Shown here piece by piece: positions 23,472 through 34,106 of a stretch of 64,000 nt of DNA. The stretch covers positions 19,783 through 83,782 of the forward strand of contig JSYX01000066.1 of NCBI GenBank assembly GCA_000787465.1. Direction: 5' to 3'. Positions within the stretch are counted from its first letter, which is position 1. Every line of letters starts with the position of its first letter. The position numbers were made by a program, and so were the translations under genes. The notes beneath the pieces were generated by a model. It had not been told where the DNA came from. It did no database searches and was given only the letters and a program-made list of their open reading frames with translations. This stretch comes from Thermomucor indicae-seudaticae. Its lineage: Eukaryota; Mucoromycota; Mucoromycetes; Mucorales; Lichtheimiaceae.

Positions 23472-24668
23472 ACTATGCAAGCATAAATTGAGCGTCACAA
23501 TAATAATGGGATCTAAGCTTCGCTTACAGACCTCTGAAAACGAAAGAGCTGAGGCAGATACAACTGTGATAGCTTGGACCGTACGAGATTCATGATCTAA
23601 CTATATAATAGAGAGACGAGTAGTGGGTAAGAGGCTAACTAGAGCGTATGACTGCTGTGTCGATTCCTTGAATATTAAGCTTTTCCCAGCGGGCAAAGAG
23701 AAAAGAAAAGAAGGGAACTCAAGAGTAAATGGAGAAAGAAGAGAGTGAAGGGTTCTCCTTCGATTAGGGTCACAGTCTCAATGATGAAAAGGAAGATCAT
23801 ATCAGGGAATCAAAGGCAACAAGGGGGAAAGTATAGCCACGTCTTATTTGTTAAGCACTTCTGGCTTGCTTTAGCGACACAGCATAGTGGATGTCCCTTT
23901 CCTTGACTGGGTGCCCTCTTGCCATATCTGGCACTGTGTGGCATTTCCGAGAAGCTAACTGTCATCATATGGGGTGAATCCCCAAGAACAATACGGATTC
24001 TCGGGGGCTGGGGCTTAACAATGAGTTCTACTGCATTTTTGATCGACCAGCCCCCCTTCTGCCTTGGCTCAGTCAGTGTCAAATGGATTTAACTACTACT
24101 GTAACTTTCAAACAGAAGACAGCCTGGTTCATGCAGGGTTAAATGACATCTCATCTTTCTACGTTTCTGGCCTCGACTCATGGTGACTAAACTCTTATCC
24201 ATGCGTTAAAGCCATCCGTAGGTCCTTACTGCCAGAGCAGTTAGATTTGGCATCTCATTCTGCTGGCATTTGTATACTGATGTCATCCCCGTCAGGTAAC
24301 AAGACACAACATGACATTGTAAAGAAGGGCTCTGCAGTCCGTGGGCAGACCCGTGGATGATAATTCAGGGCACCCTCCATCCACTACTACCACGCCATAT
24401 CACAAGTTCCCACTAACAGTTTACATTTATATGTGTATGCTGCACAGTTGCAGAGAATTTATTAGACTGTGACCTTGTGTCGACTGGATATGAAGCTCTA
24501 AAGCAGCAAGTGCAAATCGCTCAGGCAACCCCCCGGCAAAGGAGATCCCCGTCGGGCGAGATCCCGGCGGCGATTTCGATTGTGATGTCAGCGCCGGACA
24601 ACTCGATTTACTTTTTGTTTTCAAAAATTACAGGTTGCCTTTCCACCCCACTCGTCTAATTGCACAAC
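23472..24668. other. Divergent promoter region between G-alpha and QCR9
   Basis: 1.2 kb. The minus open frame at 23810-24082 and others have no recognisable product. A GC-rich patch lies near 24530-24600 just upstream of QCR9. Confidence 0.45.
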
Positions 24669-24933
24669 ATGCCTGCTGCCCGTGCCGCGTCTCCTCTTAC
24701 TCGCACCCTGTACAGCACCATCTTTAAGAAGAACTCCGTGTTTGTGACCACCATTTTCGCTTCGGCTCTCGTTTTCAACATGGGCTTCGACACGGTCACC
24801 GACAAGATCTGGGACGATTTGAACAAGGGCGTAAGTTCGAAAATGGCAAATGCGGGATGGACCAGGTTCAGTTCCTAAAGGTGTACTGCTGTAGAAACAA
24901 TGGAAGGATATCAAGCACAAGTACGAGCAATAA
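24669..24933 (+). CDS. QCR9: Cytochrome bc1 complex subunit 9
   Basis: Small single-pass subunit of mitochondrial complex III (UCR_9.5/UQCR10 family). Two exons, 24669-24830 and 24895-24933, give 66 residues, typical for the family. The Ala/Arg-rich N-terminus is followed by TLYSTIFKKNSVFVTTIF, the membrane helix ending at FNMGFDTVTDKIWDDLNKG, and the short tail KQWKDIKHKYEQ. The intron (64 nt) splits the tail after the conserved DLNKG. Confidence 0.95.
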
Positions 24934-25805
24934 GACTCTTACTATCAACTCCTTCAAAAATAAAGAAGACGTGTATAGAAAGCTTCCCCCCTCACACACT
25001 CTATATGGTTTGTCATGAGGATATGGAGTCGAAAGCATATTGTGGTGTCGATTGAATGGCTCGGCATGAGACACACCTCTTTGCATGATCCCACCTGTTA
25101 GTGTTGCGCAGGAAAGTCCTGTATACCGTGGATTCACTGCCAATACGGGTTATCTGTTTCGTGACACGTCATGAGACACGCGCTTTGGCTTACCAGAGGT
25201 TTTAGATGCCCATGACAGCAACTTGGAAGATCTCTTTTTACATAGAATTTCGCATGACCCAGGGTTTTATCTTTTATAACCAGTGACCGACGGCTTAAGA
25301 GTTGCGGTGTGAAAATGACAAGTACATTGCTCACAGAAAATAAGAATATTGGATATCATACACACAACTAGTTACTCTTGGGTGAAAGGAAAAGGAAGCT
25401 GACTTCACCTTGATGTTGTATCTTTCTGAGGAGTTGTACGCCAATTCGCGACCGCTAAGTAGCGCGAACGGACCGTATCATGTTCAGATAGATAACTCAA
25501 AAAGGTGCAATGTGCATCTCCGCTTCCGCAAAGATAGGAAACACATGAGTTGATATACACTTCTGTAGGATAGAAGGCTTAGCTTTATTATTATGATGCA
25601 TACCAATGCGGAAATGCTGACGTTTCCATCTTTCAAGGCTGTGGGATCAGAAGAAAAAAGACTGTCCGGATTAAGCAGTCGTATCTTTTGAAAGTGTCAT
25701 ATGACACCACCTTGTGCAGACGAGATTGGTAATCTGGGCCAAACCTCACGTTCGACCACCTTATTTCTGCACTTCTCCTTTCTCTTCTCCCTTGTTCACC
25801 AATTC
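24934..25805. other. Intergenic between QCR9 and alpha-arrestin gene
   Basis: About 0.87 kb. An upstream in-frame ATG for the arrestin lies at 25701. No other coding signal. Confidence 0.45.
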
Positions 25806-27413
25806 ATGGCACCGACTTTTCTGCTCGAGATATTACCCGAAGCTGATGCAATCAAAATCTTTAACGGTCCCAACGTTATTCCGAGTGAGACATACGTTTT
25901 GCGAGGATACGTGCAGTTGACAACAGCGAGGCGGGTGGGAATACGACAGATCAGCATCCAGCTTGAAGGCGTTGTGCGTAACATGATATCTGCGTATCCC
26001 GCAGAACCCGCATTTGACACGCAGATAAATCCAGAGCTATGGCCAGCTTCCGTCTATCATGCGAACGAAGATATGCCATTGCTCGATCGCGTGACGCGAC
26101 GAGCTCTTTTGGCTGCTGCAGGATACGCCAGTTCCAAAGAGATCATCACTCGAGAGACCACCGAGCTCTTTGGCGACGGCATGACAACGCTGATGGTCGG
26201 TGCTGGTGTAATACGCTGGCCCTTTGAGATCACTATCCCGAATGCCCATAAATTACCACCCTCGATACTGCTGCCGCAGCACTCGATTCACTATGCGCTT
26301 TCAGCTCAGCTGAAATTGGCATCCATCCGTGACTCACTCTTGGTTTCCTTCTGGAACGCATCCTTCTTTTTCCCTGGAACAGCAAGCTCGCGAACCAATG
26401 GAAGTTCGCGACGACCACGAAGACGACGACGACTGAGTCACGTTTCTGCCTCTTCTTCAACCGCCTCGTCGTCGTCATCTTCTTCCGATACCAGTCCAGC
26501 AGCTCACTGGGACGCAGAGATCATGCTCCGAAAGTCACAGAAGAAGAAAAGACAGCAAATGTGTAGAGCTTACCGACCGATCCAAGTCCGTTGTCACGGA
26601 TACCCAAGTTTGCAAGTACTTGACCAGCAACCTTGGATTCGGTATCGAGGATGTCGCACCGGACGATTGCGCTACGAGGTGTTTATGCCTAAAGCAGTAT
26701 GTCTTCAACAGAAAACAATTGATGTCATTTGCCACTTTACGCCATTGTGCGCCGAAACTCAAATTGAAAGTATCCATATGGTTTTGGAGCAAGTGTCCCG
26801 ATTCCCGTAAGAAGACATGCTCTCAATGTAAACGGGGAAGAACAAACGATTGATGTGCAGATGTTCAGTCTTATAGTTGGCACCATCAAAGAAGAAGAGC
26901 CTCTCGAGCAGTTTATGATTTCCCGGTCTCGAAGAACGACAGGTACAGAAAGACACCAAAGAAAGAAAGATACCAAAATTCTGATGACAACATATTAGAA
27001 ATGAAGCATGTCGTTGATGCGTCGGGCTCACTGGATTATTTGCGTAAGTTTGCGTATCTTTTATTGTGCTCAACAAGGGGGATTTACATACGCGTCACAC
27101 AGCACTATCCATTAGTTTAGAGTCGCCTCTGGTTTCTCAGGATGTGGATACTCTTACTTTGCAGATCAGTCACAAGCTTCGGATCTTCGTCTTTTTTGTC
27201 AATAACCTCGAAAGGAGAATGTCTCTAAGTTTTCCTATCCAGATCAGCACAGTCCCGATTTCTGAATTGGCTTGCGCTCCACCTCATCTCTGCGACCCAC
27301 TGCACCTTAATGAAAACGTCATTGACGAAACGCTACCAAGCTATTGGGATGTCTTGCACGAGGGTTCCCCGCCAGCTGCGTTTCTGGACGATGATATGCC
27401 ACGACATCCCTAG
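25806..27413 (+). CDS. Alpha-arrestin (arrestin N and C domains)
   Basis: Probable adaptor linking membrane cargo to ubiquitin ligases. Exons 25806-26806, 26869-26942, 26999-27043, 27103-27413; 476 residues (511 if translation starts at 25701). The arrestin N domain includes FNGPNVIPSETYVLRGYVQL and GAGVIRWPFEITIPNA. An Arg/Ser-rich insert (RRPRRRRRLSHVS then poly-Ser) separates it from the rest. The C domain carries RLRYEVFMPKAV, DVICHFTPLC and a final beta region around SFPIQISTVPISELA. The acceptor of exon 2 (26868/26869) was chosen on frame and is the least certain junction. No PPxY motif was noticed. Cargo unknown. Confidence 0.85.
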
Positions 27414-28775
27414 GCCACCATTGTAATAGCTAATCGTATATGCCTTTACTTTTTTATATATACCATGTTATTTCTCCGTGCAAGTATCGACCTGTTAAGA
27501 TAACCCGTGCATGCACCTATTCCGTACTGTACTTTGCCTCAAACTATGGATTATGTATCCACTTGGTGAAACGAAGTTCCGTTCCGTGATTAGTAAGCTT
27601 TTGTGCAATGCGTGCAATGAATAATTCACTTGATACACCTATAGCTGGCGTTTCAGCAAATTAAAACAACAAGACAGACTTTGAAAGTGCGTACAAAGTA
27701 GGGCTTGCGGTCATTGAGCTCGGCTAGAATGGTAACTAGTTTTCTAAAAGCAAGACATTGAAGTGCATGTTCATTGGGAACTAAGGCGCGGCATACCATT
27801 ATTCCGGATCTTTTGACCACATAAAAGTGACCCTCGGATAGCACACCATATTAGATCGAATCATCCCTAATGCAGGAGTATATCAAAGAACATGGGTTTC
27901 TTTTCCTATCTTAATGCCGAGCAAGTCAGACAACCCAAGTTGCCGTTTACTAGCAGCTAACCACGAAAAGTTCAAAGATGTCGTCATTTCCAAGAATTCA
28001 CGAGCTGCACAAAGGCTCGAAAAAAGCGCGGTCTGTCTTTTCGGTTGTGCATGGTACTATAACGCGAATCTCTTAGCACGTTGCGAAGCGGACTTTTTAA
28101 ATCTCAGTGCCAACCTACACTCGAATGTCTGGGCGTTTGCACACATGATTCCGTGTGTTCCTGGCAGGAAAGCTGAGGCAGAATTCCCGTAGTCTTGGGA
28201 AGGATATTTTCCGAGAGTCGATTTTTTTATGCTAATTTCGAGTACTTATCATTGTTCTTATAATTCTATTGTAACCGTAAATTGGAGACAGACTGTGAAT
28301 GGGTTTTTCGTGCCGATATAACGTAAACTTTCTTTTTCCCATTGCATTGAATCAATCCAAATTTAGAATAGGCCAGGTATTTGTCAACTGATTGCAGGGT
28401 TCGAGAATCAGCACTCCTCGGGAGGGAGGCAGTTCGGTTGTTTCACCAGTAATGCAATCCAAAAGGTGGGATGATTTCGTCTTTTAAGCCAACCCGAACC
28501 TCTTGCTATGATGCGTGTGCGCGGACAACCGCTGCTCTGAAATTAATGCTCAGCGCAACCAGGGGATAAAAGAAAAGCGAATTAAATGCGTGTGGGACAA
28601 AGTTCTCCCAGCAAGGCTCCGACTTCCCGGTATAAGTGTGTCCTAACGAAAAAGATGATCGCGCGACCGCGCACACGACGCACTACTATATGATCGGTGA
28701 ACCCCGCAATCCAAACCTATTTTCCCTTCCTTTTCCCAACTTTTCTTCCCTTTCTTTTTCCTTGCTAAAAGAACC
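27414..28775. other. Intergenic between arrestin and methyltransferase genes
   Basis: 1.36 kb. Open frames at 27653-27844 (minus) and 27914-28192 (plus) show no family signature. A pyrimidine-rich tract at about 28715-28765 precedes the methyltransferase start. Confidence 0.45.
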
Positions 28776-30368
28776 ATGGGCGCCGCACAGTCTAAACGAA
28801 AGGCAAAAGAGATTGAGATTGGAACAGCTTACAGTACGGAACCCGATAGTCCTACGCGGCAACGTACTTTGTCTTCTAGTTATCCAACCAGCAACTGCTC
28901 TCGAGCGGTCAATCCAGAACGACAACGAGCGAGCAGTTACGAGTCTTCCTCTTCGTCTTCTTCTGCTTCTTTTCCTGCCACATCACCATCCTCTCCTTCC
29001 TTTTCTAAACGACGAATGACGATCACTAGGCCATATAACAACCAGGAACTATTAAACGCTCGAGCAGTCGCGCCTATCAGTGAAGATCCTCAGAAAATCG
29101 CAGCGCCACACGAGACGGACAGCTATTTTCAGTCTACCAGTCTTTTCCTGCCGAAAGACTGGGAATCGGGAGATCGTTTCTTAACCGTGAGTCTTTCTTT
29201 AGCTTGTACGTCGTTTTCCTTGCCGGTACACTGATATATAGACTGCACGTTCGCATTCAAGATACACATTGGTCTAAAAAAGCTGCTGTTTGCCGAGTAA
29301 GTACATACATATATCAATGGTAAACCCCGAACATCCATATCTATATCTCATTAGCATCTTGTAGCAACGCAGCTCCAGCCGTTCTTTCGAAGCTAGTGCC
29401 AGGTGCATGTATAGTCGAACTGGGAACCGCGAACGGACCCTGGATCATGGTTTGTCACACATGCTTGATATGCAAACGAAAAAAAAGGAGGGCTCATGCT
29501 TGTTCCTGCATATCTCTCTATCAGGACATGGCTACACAATACCCCGAGTGCCAATTTATCGGCATCGATTCTCCTTCAGAAGAGAACGCTGCATTGCATA
29601 ATAATACCCTCCCATTACCCAACGCTCGCTTTGAGATTGTGGACCTGGCCACCGACTCACTGCCTGTTCCATCCAATAGTGTCGACGTTGTCCACATCAG
29701 GACCCTCACGTCCCGTCTAAAAATCGAAGGCTGGCCAAATGTTTTCCGTGAAGCGCGTCGGATTTTGAAACCCAATGGCATCATACAAATCGTGGAAGCC
29801 CATTTTAAGGCAAGTTGGCCGGAATTCTGGCTCCTTCATGCTAAAAAAATCTCGCTAAAGCTATCTTTTTTAAAGCCAACGGGTACAGTCCTCGTTGAAT
29901 CGTTCATTGAAACTCGTAAGTCTCTTTTTTTTTTCGCTTTTTCCTTTACCGATTGAAATGCCGCGTAAAACTTATTGCGTTATGAAAAAAAAGTTCGGAA
30001 GGTTGCTGCAGCAGAAGGTCAAGATTATGACTTTCCACTTCATCTCGGTCAACGGTTAGAGATCGAAGGCTTCCAATTGGTCGAAACCAAAAAGGCCACA
30101 GTGCATCTAGGTACTCAATGGTTATATAATGGCTGGTTATCTGGATGCTAAATTTGTTTCTGCAGGGTCTGATGGAAAGCTTGGCGAAGAGTTTCTGGCG
30201 ATCATACTACGCGCGTTTGAAGCGCTCCACCCCTTTTATGCACCGTTAATGGGGATCGATGACGAAGACTTTTATCAGCGCGTAGAAATGGTGTGCTCAC
30301 AATGCGTCCAGGTGGATGCTCCATTAGATTGGTACTCCTACGTATACAAGAAACCTGCTTCTGCGTGA
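28776..30368 (+). CDS. Class I SAM-dependent methyltransferase with N-myristoylation motif
   Basis: Exons 28776-29186, 29262-29296, 29365-29449, 29525-29915, 29994-30110, 30166-30368; 413 residues. The start MGAAQSKRK fits the N-myristoylation consensus (Gly2, Ser6 and following basic residues), suggesting membrane attachment. Residues up to ~120 are Ser-rich and disordered. The methyltransferase fold starts at VPGACIVELGTANGPWIMDMA (motif I), then FIGIDSP (acidic loop), RFEIVDLATDSLPVP, VDVVHIR, and REARRILKPNGIIQIVE. Exon 2 uses the acceptor before IHIGLKK because the earlier AG leads to a stop. Motif I has ELGTANG instead of the usual D/E-x-G-x-G-x-G; substrate unknown. Confidence 0.86.
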
Positions 30369-30776
30369 TACCTCGACACAACTTCATACCCTTCATTTCA
30401 TCATCATTCTGCTGTATAGAAAAAAACAAGTGTAACCTCTTTTTATGGCATCGCCTCTTTTCTTTTTGTTTTCTCGTGCTCGTGAACAGACAGCTTTGTC
30501 ATGCGAATAAGCGGCATATTCGCCGGGGTTGTAAGCCAGATTGCACTACATCATACAATATTGAAGAAAGGGGGAAAGGGCCAGGGCTGTGCCTAACCTA
30601 GTAAGGAAAGATGGAAAGTTAACGAAATAACGAGAAGTACAGTATGACACAAGAAACATGACCAAAGGACCGGATTTCAGAATATTCTTTTCAGCTCCTC
30701 AATTTCTCCTTTTTCTTTCTCTCTCTCTTCTTCTCTTTTCTGTTTTACATATTTGTCTCTTTCTGACTACCTCTTC
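30369..30776. other. Intergenic between methyltransferase and HSF genes
   Basis: 0.4 kb ending in a long pyrimidine-rich tract (about 30690-30755), as often found just upstream of fungal starts. No other feature. Confidence 0.45.
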
Positions 30777-32232
30777 ATGGAAAGCTCACGAACAAGTCCT
30801 CAGAACCGAACTCCGTCGGAAGAGGGTCCTCGCAAATCGTTACCAACGTTTATAAAGAAGTTGTGGACGTAGGTTTTTCTCTCTCTTTTTCTGTCTCTCT
30901 TTTTCATGCAGGGGTTTCTGAAGCTTTACTTGGCTCTCATTTGATACATGTAGGATTATCAATGATCCACATAATGAACTTGCTTCTTGGACAAGCAATG
31001 GCCGCGAAATATGGATACCGGATGCCACGGCCTTTGCAAGAACTGTATTGCCAAAGTTTTTCAAGCACAACAACTGGCAAAGCTTTGTTCGTCAACTTAA
31101 TTGTACGTTTCGTCGACATCATTTGAGCGGACATCTCGCTATGGTTTAACATGTTTCTTTTCAGTATATGGATTCCGTAAAGTCTGTGGAACAGATACTT
31201 TTGCGGAGAAGGGAGCATTTGGTACTGAGACGGGATGGCAGTTTCGACATGAACATTTTCGACGGCATGGGGAGCATCTGTTGTACAACATTCAAAGAAG
31301 AACACGCATGCCGCGGATGAAAATAGCAAATGCCGCTACGCCATCCAACCAGCAGCAGCAGCAGAACCACCACTCTGCAGACAGCGAAGTCCGGTCACGC
31401 TTAGGCAGATTAGAGGACATTCTGCATGCTACCGAATCTCAATACGAATATCTTCAGGAGTTCATAGCTCAACTTCGTCAAGAACAGACACGACAGAACA
31501 AGGTAAGAAACCAATCATCATTGTCAACCCCCCGCCCGTTAGGCTCACAAAGAATCAAACTCAGATTCTGGAATCCCTGATATCATTGGCTTCAAAGACA
31601 CTGAGCGCCGGATTTTCCGGTAACGGGAAAAAAAAGGAAGGGTTTCGGTTGCTCTGGTATCTAATTCTCTTCAAGCAGATTGCGATCAAAGTGTTATCAA
31701 AGAATATACCCAGCAAAGTAGGAAAATTTTTTTTTTCGTCCAAATATTGTGATGTGTGTGTTTGTGGGTGGATTTGACAAAAACCTCCCTTTTTCGTCAC
31801 ATAGTTATCAAAGTACGCGATCAATGCCGCAGCTGCTTCTCGGCCACGTTGCCACCCACGTATGATTCCTCAGATGCGTCATCTGTATCCGGTTCTCCAA
31901 AAGAGACGTCTTCCAGCTCATTACCCGTGTCGTCTCTCTTGACGCCTTCTTCGCAGGATGATCAGACGCACCAGGATACCCACCACCACCACCAGCAGCA
32001 GCCGCCATTTTCGAACTCATTTGCTCCTCCTCCTTCAGCACAAACAACGATATCAAGAACAACAGCTGCTGATCCTCCTTCTAATGACGACGACGAGTGG
32101 AAACAGGCAGCTTTCAGGCTTGCTCCGCTCAAAAACAAAGAACCGCTACCGCTTCGATCACAACGAAGCGTTGCGGTCACGTTGCCATCTATTAACGAAG
32201 CATTCCCCATGCCATTTTCTGCTGATCGATAG
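30777..32232 (+). CDS. Heat-shock-factor-type transcription factor
   Basis: HSF-family DNA-binding regulator of 367 residues. Exons 30777-30868, 30954-31102, 31165-31502, 31565-31619, 31676-31717, 31805-32232. The HSF DNA-binding domain spans about residues 24-125: LPTFIKKLW, NELASWTSNGREIWIPD, LPKFFKHNNWQSFVRQLN and YGFRKV. The wing is Gly/Thr-rich and shorter in charge than in Hsf1. A coiled coil follows (RLGRLEDILHATESQYEYLQ), then a Ser/Pro/His/Gln-rich tail with acidic patches. The protein is shorter than canonical Hsf1 and could be a paralogue such as Sfl1 or Skn7 class; no receiver domain is present. A QQQQQ stretch sits between domain and coil. Confidence 0.9.
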
Positions 32233-32420
32233 AAAAAGTTTTTGCTGCTTTTATATGGTGTAAAAAAAATTGTTTTCGAAATAAAATGTTTGGTTGACCG
32301 GCAGCTAATGAGGGAAATTTAAACCACCGAAGCTTTTTTCTACAGGTGAGTGTGTCTCCAATTGTTGTACCTGTAATGCTTTCCTTTCCATAACGACAAC
32401 AAGCGCGGGGGGCAACAACC

Positions 32421-33856
32421 ATGGAGGATTCAAGTGATGGCATTAGTACTAGTAGCCACCATTCCTTTCTGCATGCAGTGCTGCCGGCAGCCACGTATCG
32501 ACCCATCGTCATCTTTTGCATTGGCATCTGGGGATGGGGACTCAACCTGTACCTCTTGAATAAACATCACATTGATACCAACACGCTACTCCAAATCCAT
32601 TCCGTCGACAACAAGCACGCGCAGCCTCTGTACCGGTCTGTCCTGATGCTGGCTCTGTACCTGACGACTCTCATTGGTCTGAATATGTTCGCCTACTGGT
32701 TCACGGTCGATCCAGCATCGCCATCCAGTTGGCTCCCCGTCAGCTGCTATTTAACTGCTATGGGACTCGTCCTGTGGCCAGGAAAAAGCCTGTACCGCAA
32801 AGAACGTGTACGGTTCCTGAGGTGGGCTCGCTTAGATATTGTGTGTCCGCTCAGACGGTCTAAACGCTCTTTTAGGGTCTTGCGCCGACTGTTTTCGTTC
32901 TCGAATGTTCACTTTGCGGATGTGATCATGGCAGATATCCTGACGAGTTTTTCAAACGTCTTTGGGGACCTCTTCACGACAGGTTGTTCTGTGCTGGTTC
33001 GGTCCGACAGCGAAGATGCATGTCATCGCGACCTGTTTGTGCCCCTTTTAATAAGGTGATACGCATCTGCTTTGTTGACGGCCATCATACTCATCAGAGC
33101 CGAATTTCTTGTAGTATACCGTACATTATACGACTACGACAATGTCTCTCTGAATACTTTGACAGCGGCGGACGCACAAGACGACACTTGTGGAACGCGA
33201 TCAAGTACGCTTCGGCATTTCCAGTCATTATCGTGTCTGCGACACAGAAAAGGGCAGATCGCTATGTGGCAGCCACGGGATCTGTACCCAGCACATGGTG
33301 GATCAGCGATATTAATCTGTTTCGATTATGGCAAGTAGTAGTGTTCAGAGAAGGAAAGACGGAGAAAGTTGACACTTTGTACAGGATGGTGTTCGTGATT
33401 ATCAACTCGATGTATTCGTTCTGGTGGGACATCTCAATGGACTGGAGTTTGATCAAGGTGACTCGAACGACGACAACGGGTTCAAATCAACAACAACCAT
33501 CATCGTTTGTGGTCCGGTTCCGGAAACACCTGCACTTTTCCGAGCCAGTATGGTACTTTGGTGCCATGGTGATCGACTTCGTTTTGCGGACCACGTGGAG
33601 TCTCAAACTGAGCTCGCATCTCTACGTCAAAAGGCTGGAAGGTAGCATATTCATGATGGAGTTCTTGGAAGTGATCCGACGATGGGTCTGGGTCATCTTT
33701 CGGATGGAGAACGAATGGGTGAAGCGATCCCATACCACGCTACCGAGTTCTTCCTTGGATGATCTGATACATATGGATACCTTGGGCAACAACAGCAAGC
33801 TCATGCCAATCCGTGAGGAAGATGAAGATAAAACGACAATGCATCATACTGTTTAA
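32421..33856 (+). CDS. EXS-domain multi-pass membrane protein (Erd1-like)
   Basis: EXS-family protein without an SPX domain, which fits the Erd1 group: Golgi proteins needed for retention of ER-resident and glycosylation enzymes and for phosphate recycling. Exons 32421-32821, 32876-33055, 33100-33330, 33385-33856; 427 residues. Landmarks are VLRRLFSFSNVHFADVIMAD, RLRQCLSEY, HLWNAIKYASAFPVI, WWISDINLFRLW and INSMYSFWWDISMDW, then LEVIRRWVWVIFRMENEW. Intron 3 is GC-AG (TATG|GCAAGT). Introns 1 and 3 are both 54 nt, a multiple of three, and free of in-frame stops, so retention would insert 18 residues. Intron 2 is 44 nt. Confidence 0.88.
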
Positions 33857-34106
33857 TTATTTTCTTTTCGCGTACATACATTGATAGATAAACCCATTCT
33901 TATTTTTTATTTTATATTACACATACTACTCCACGTGTACAAAAACCTAGTTACAATCGGAAAGACAGAAAAAAGAGTCATGGTAATAGCGGGTATTTTC
34001 TTATTTGACAAAAGGCATAAGATGATGCCTCTTTCTTTTTTTTCGTGGAGAGCAAAGGGAGGTGGGAAAGAGATGAAAATGATAGAGCAATGATGAAAGG
34101 ATCAGT

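Noticed and set aside
28380..28450. tRNA-like GGTTCGAGAATC and GC-rich hairpin
   Set aside because: No cloverleaf could be folded around it; acceptor and anticodon arms are absent.
32822..32875. Reading the EXS gene's first intron as coding
   Set aside because: It would insert 18 residues into a conserved segment; good GT-AG signals and family spacing favour an intron.
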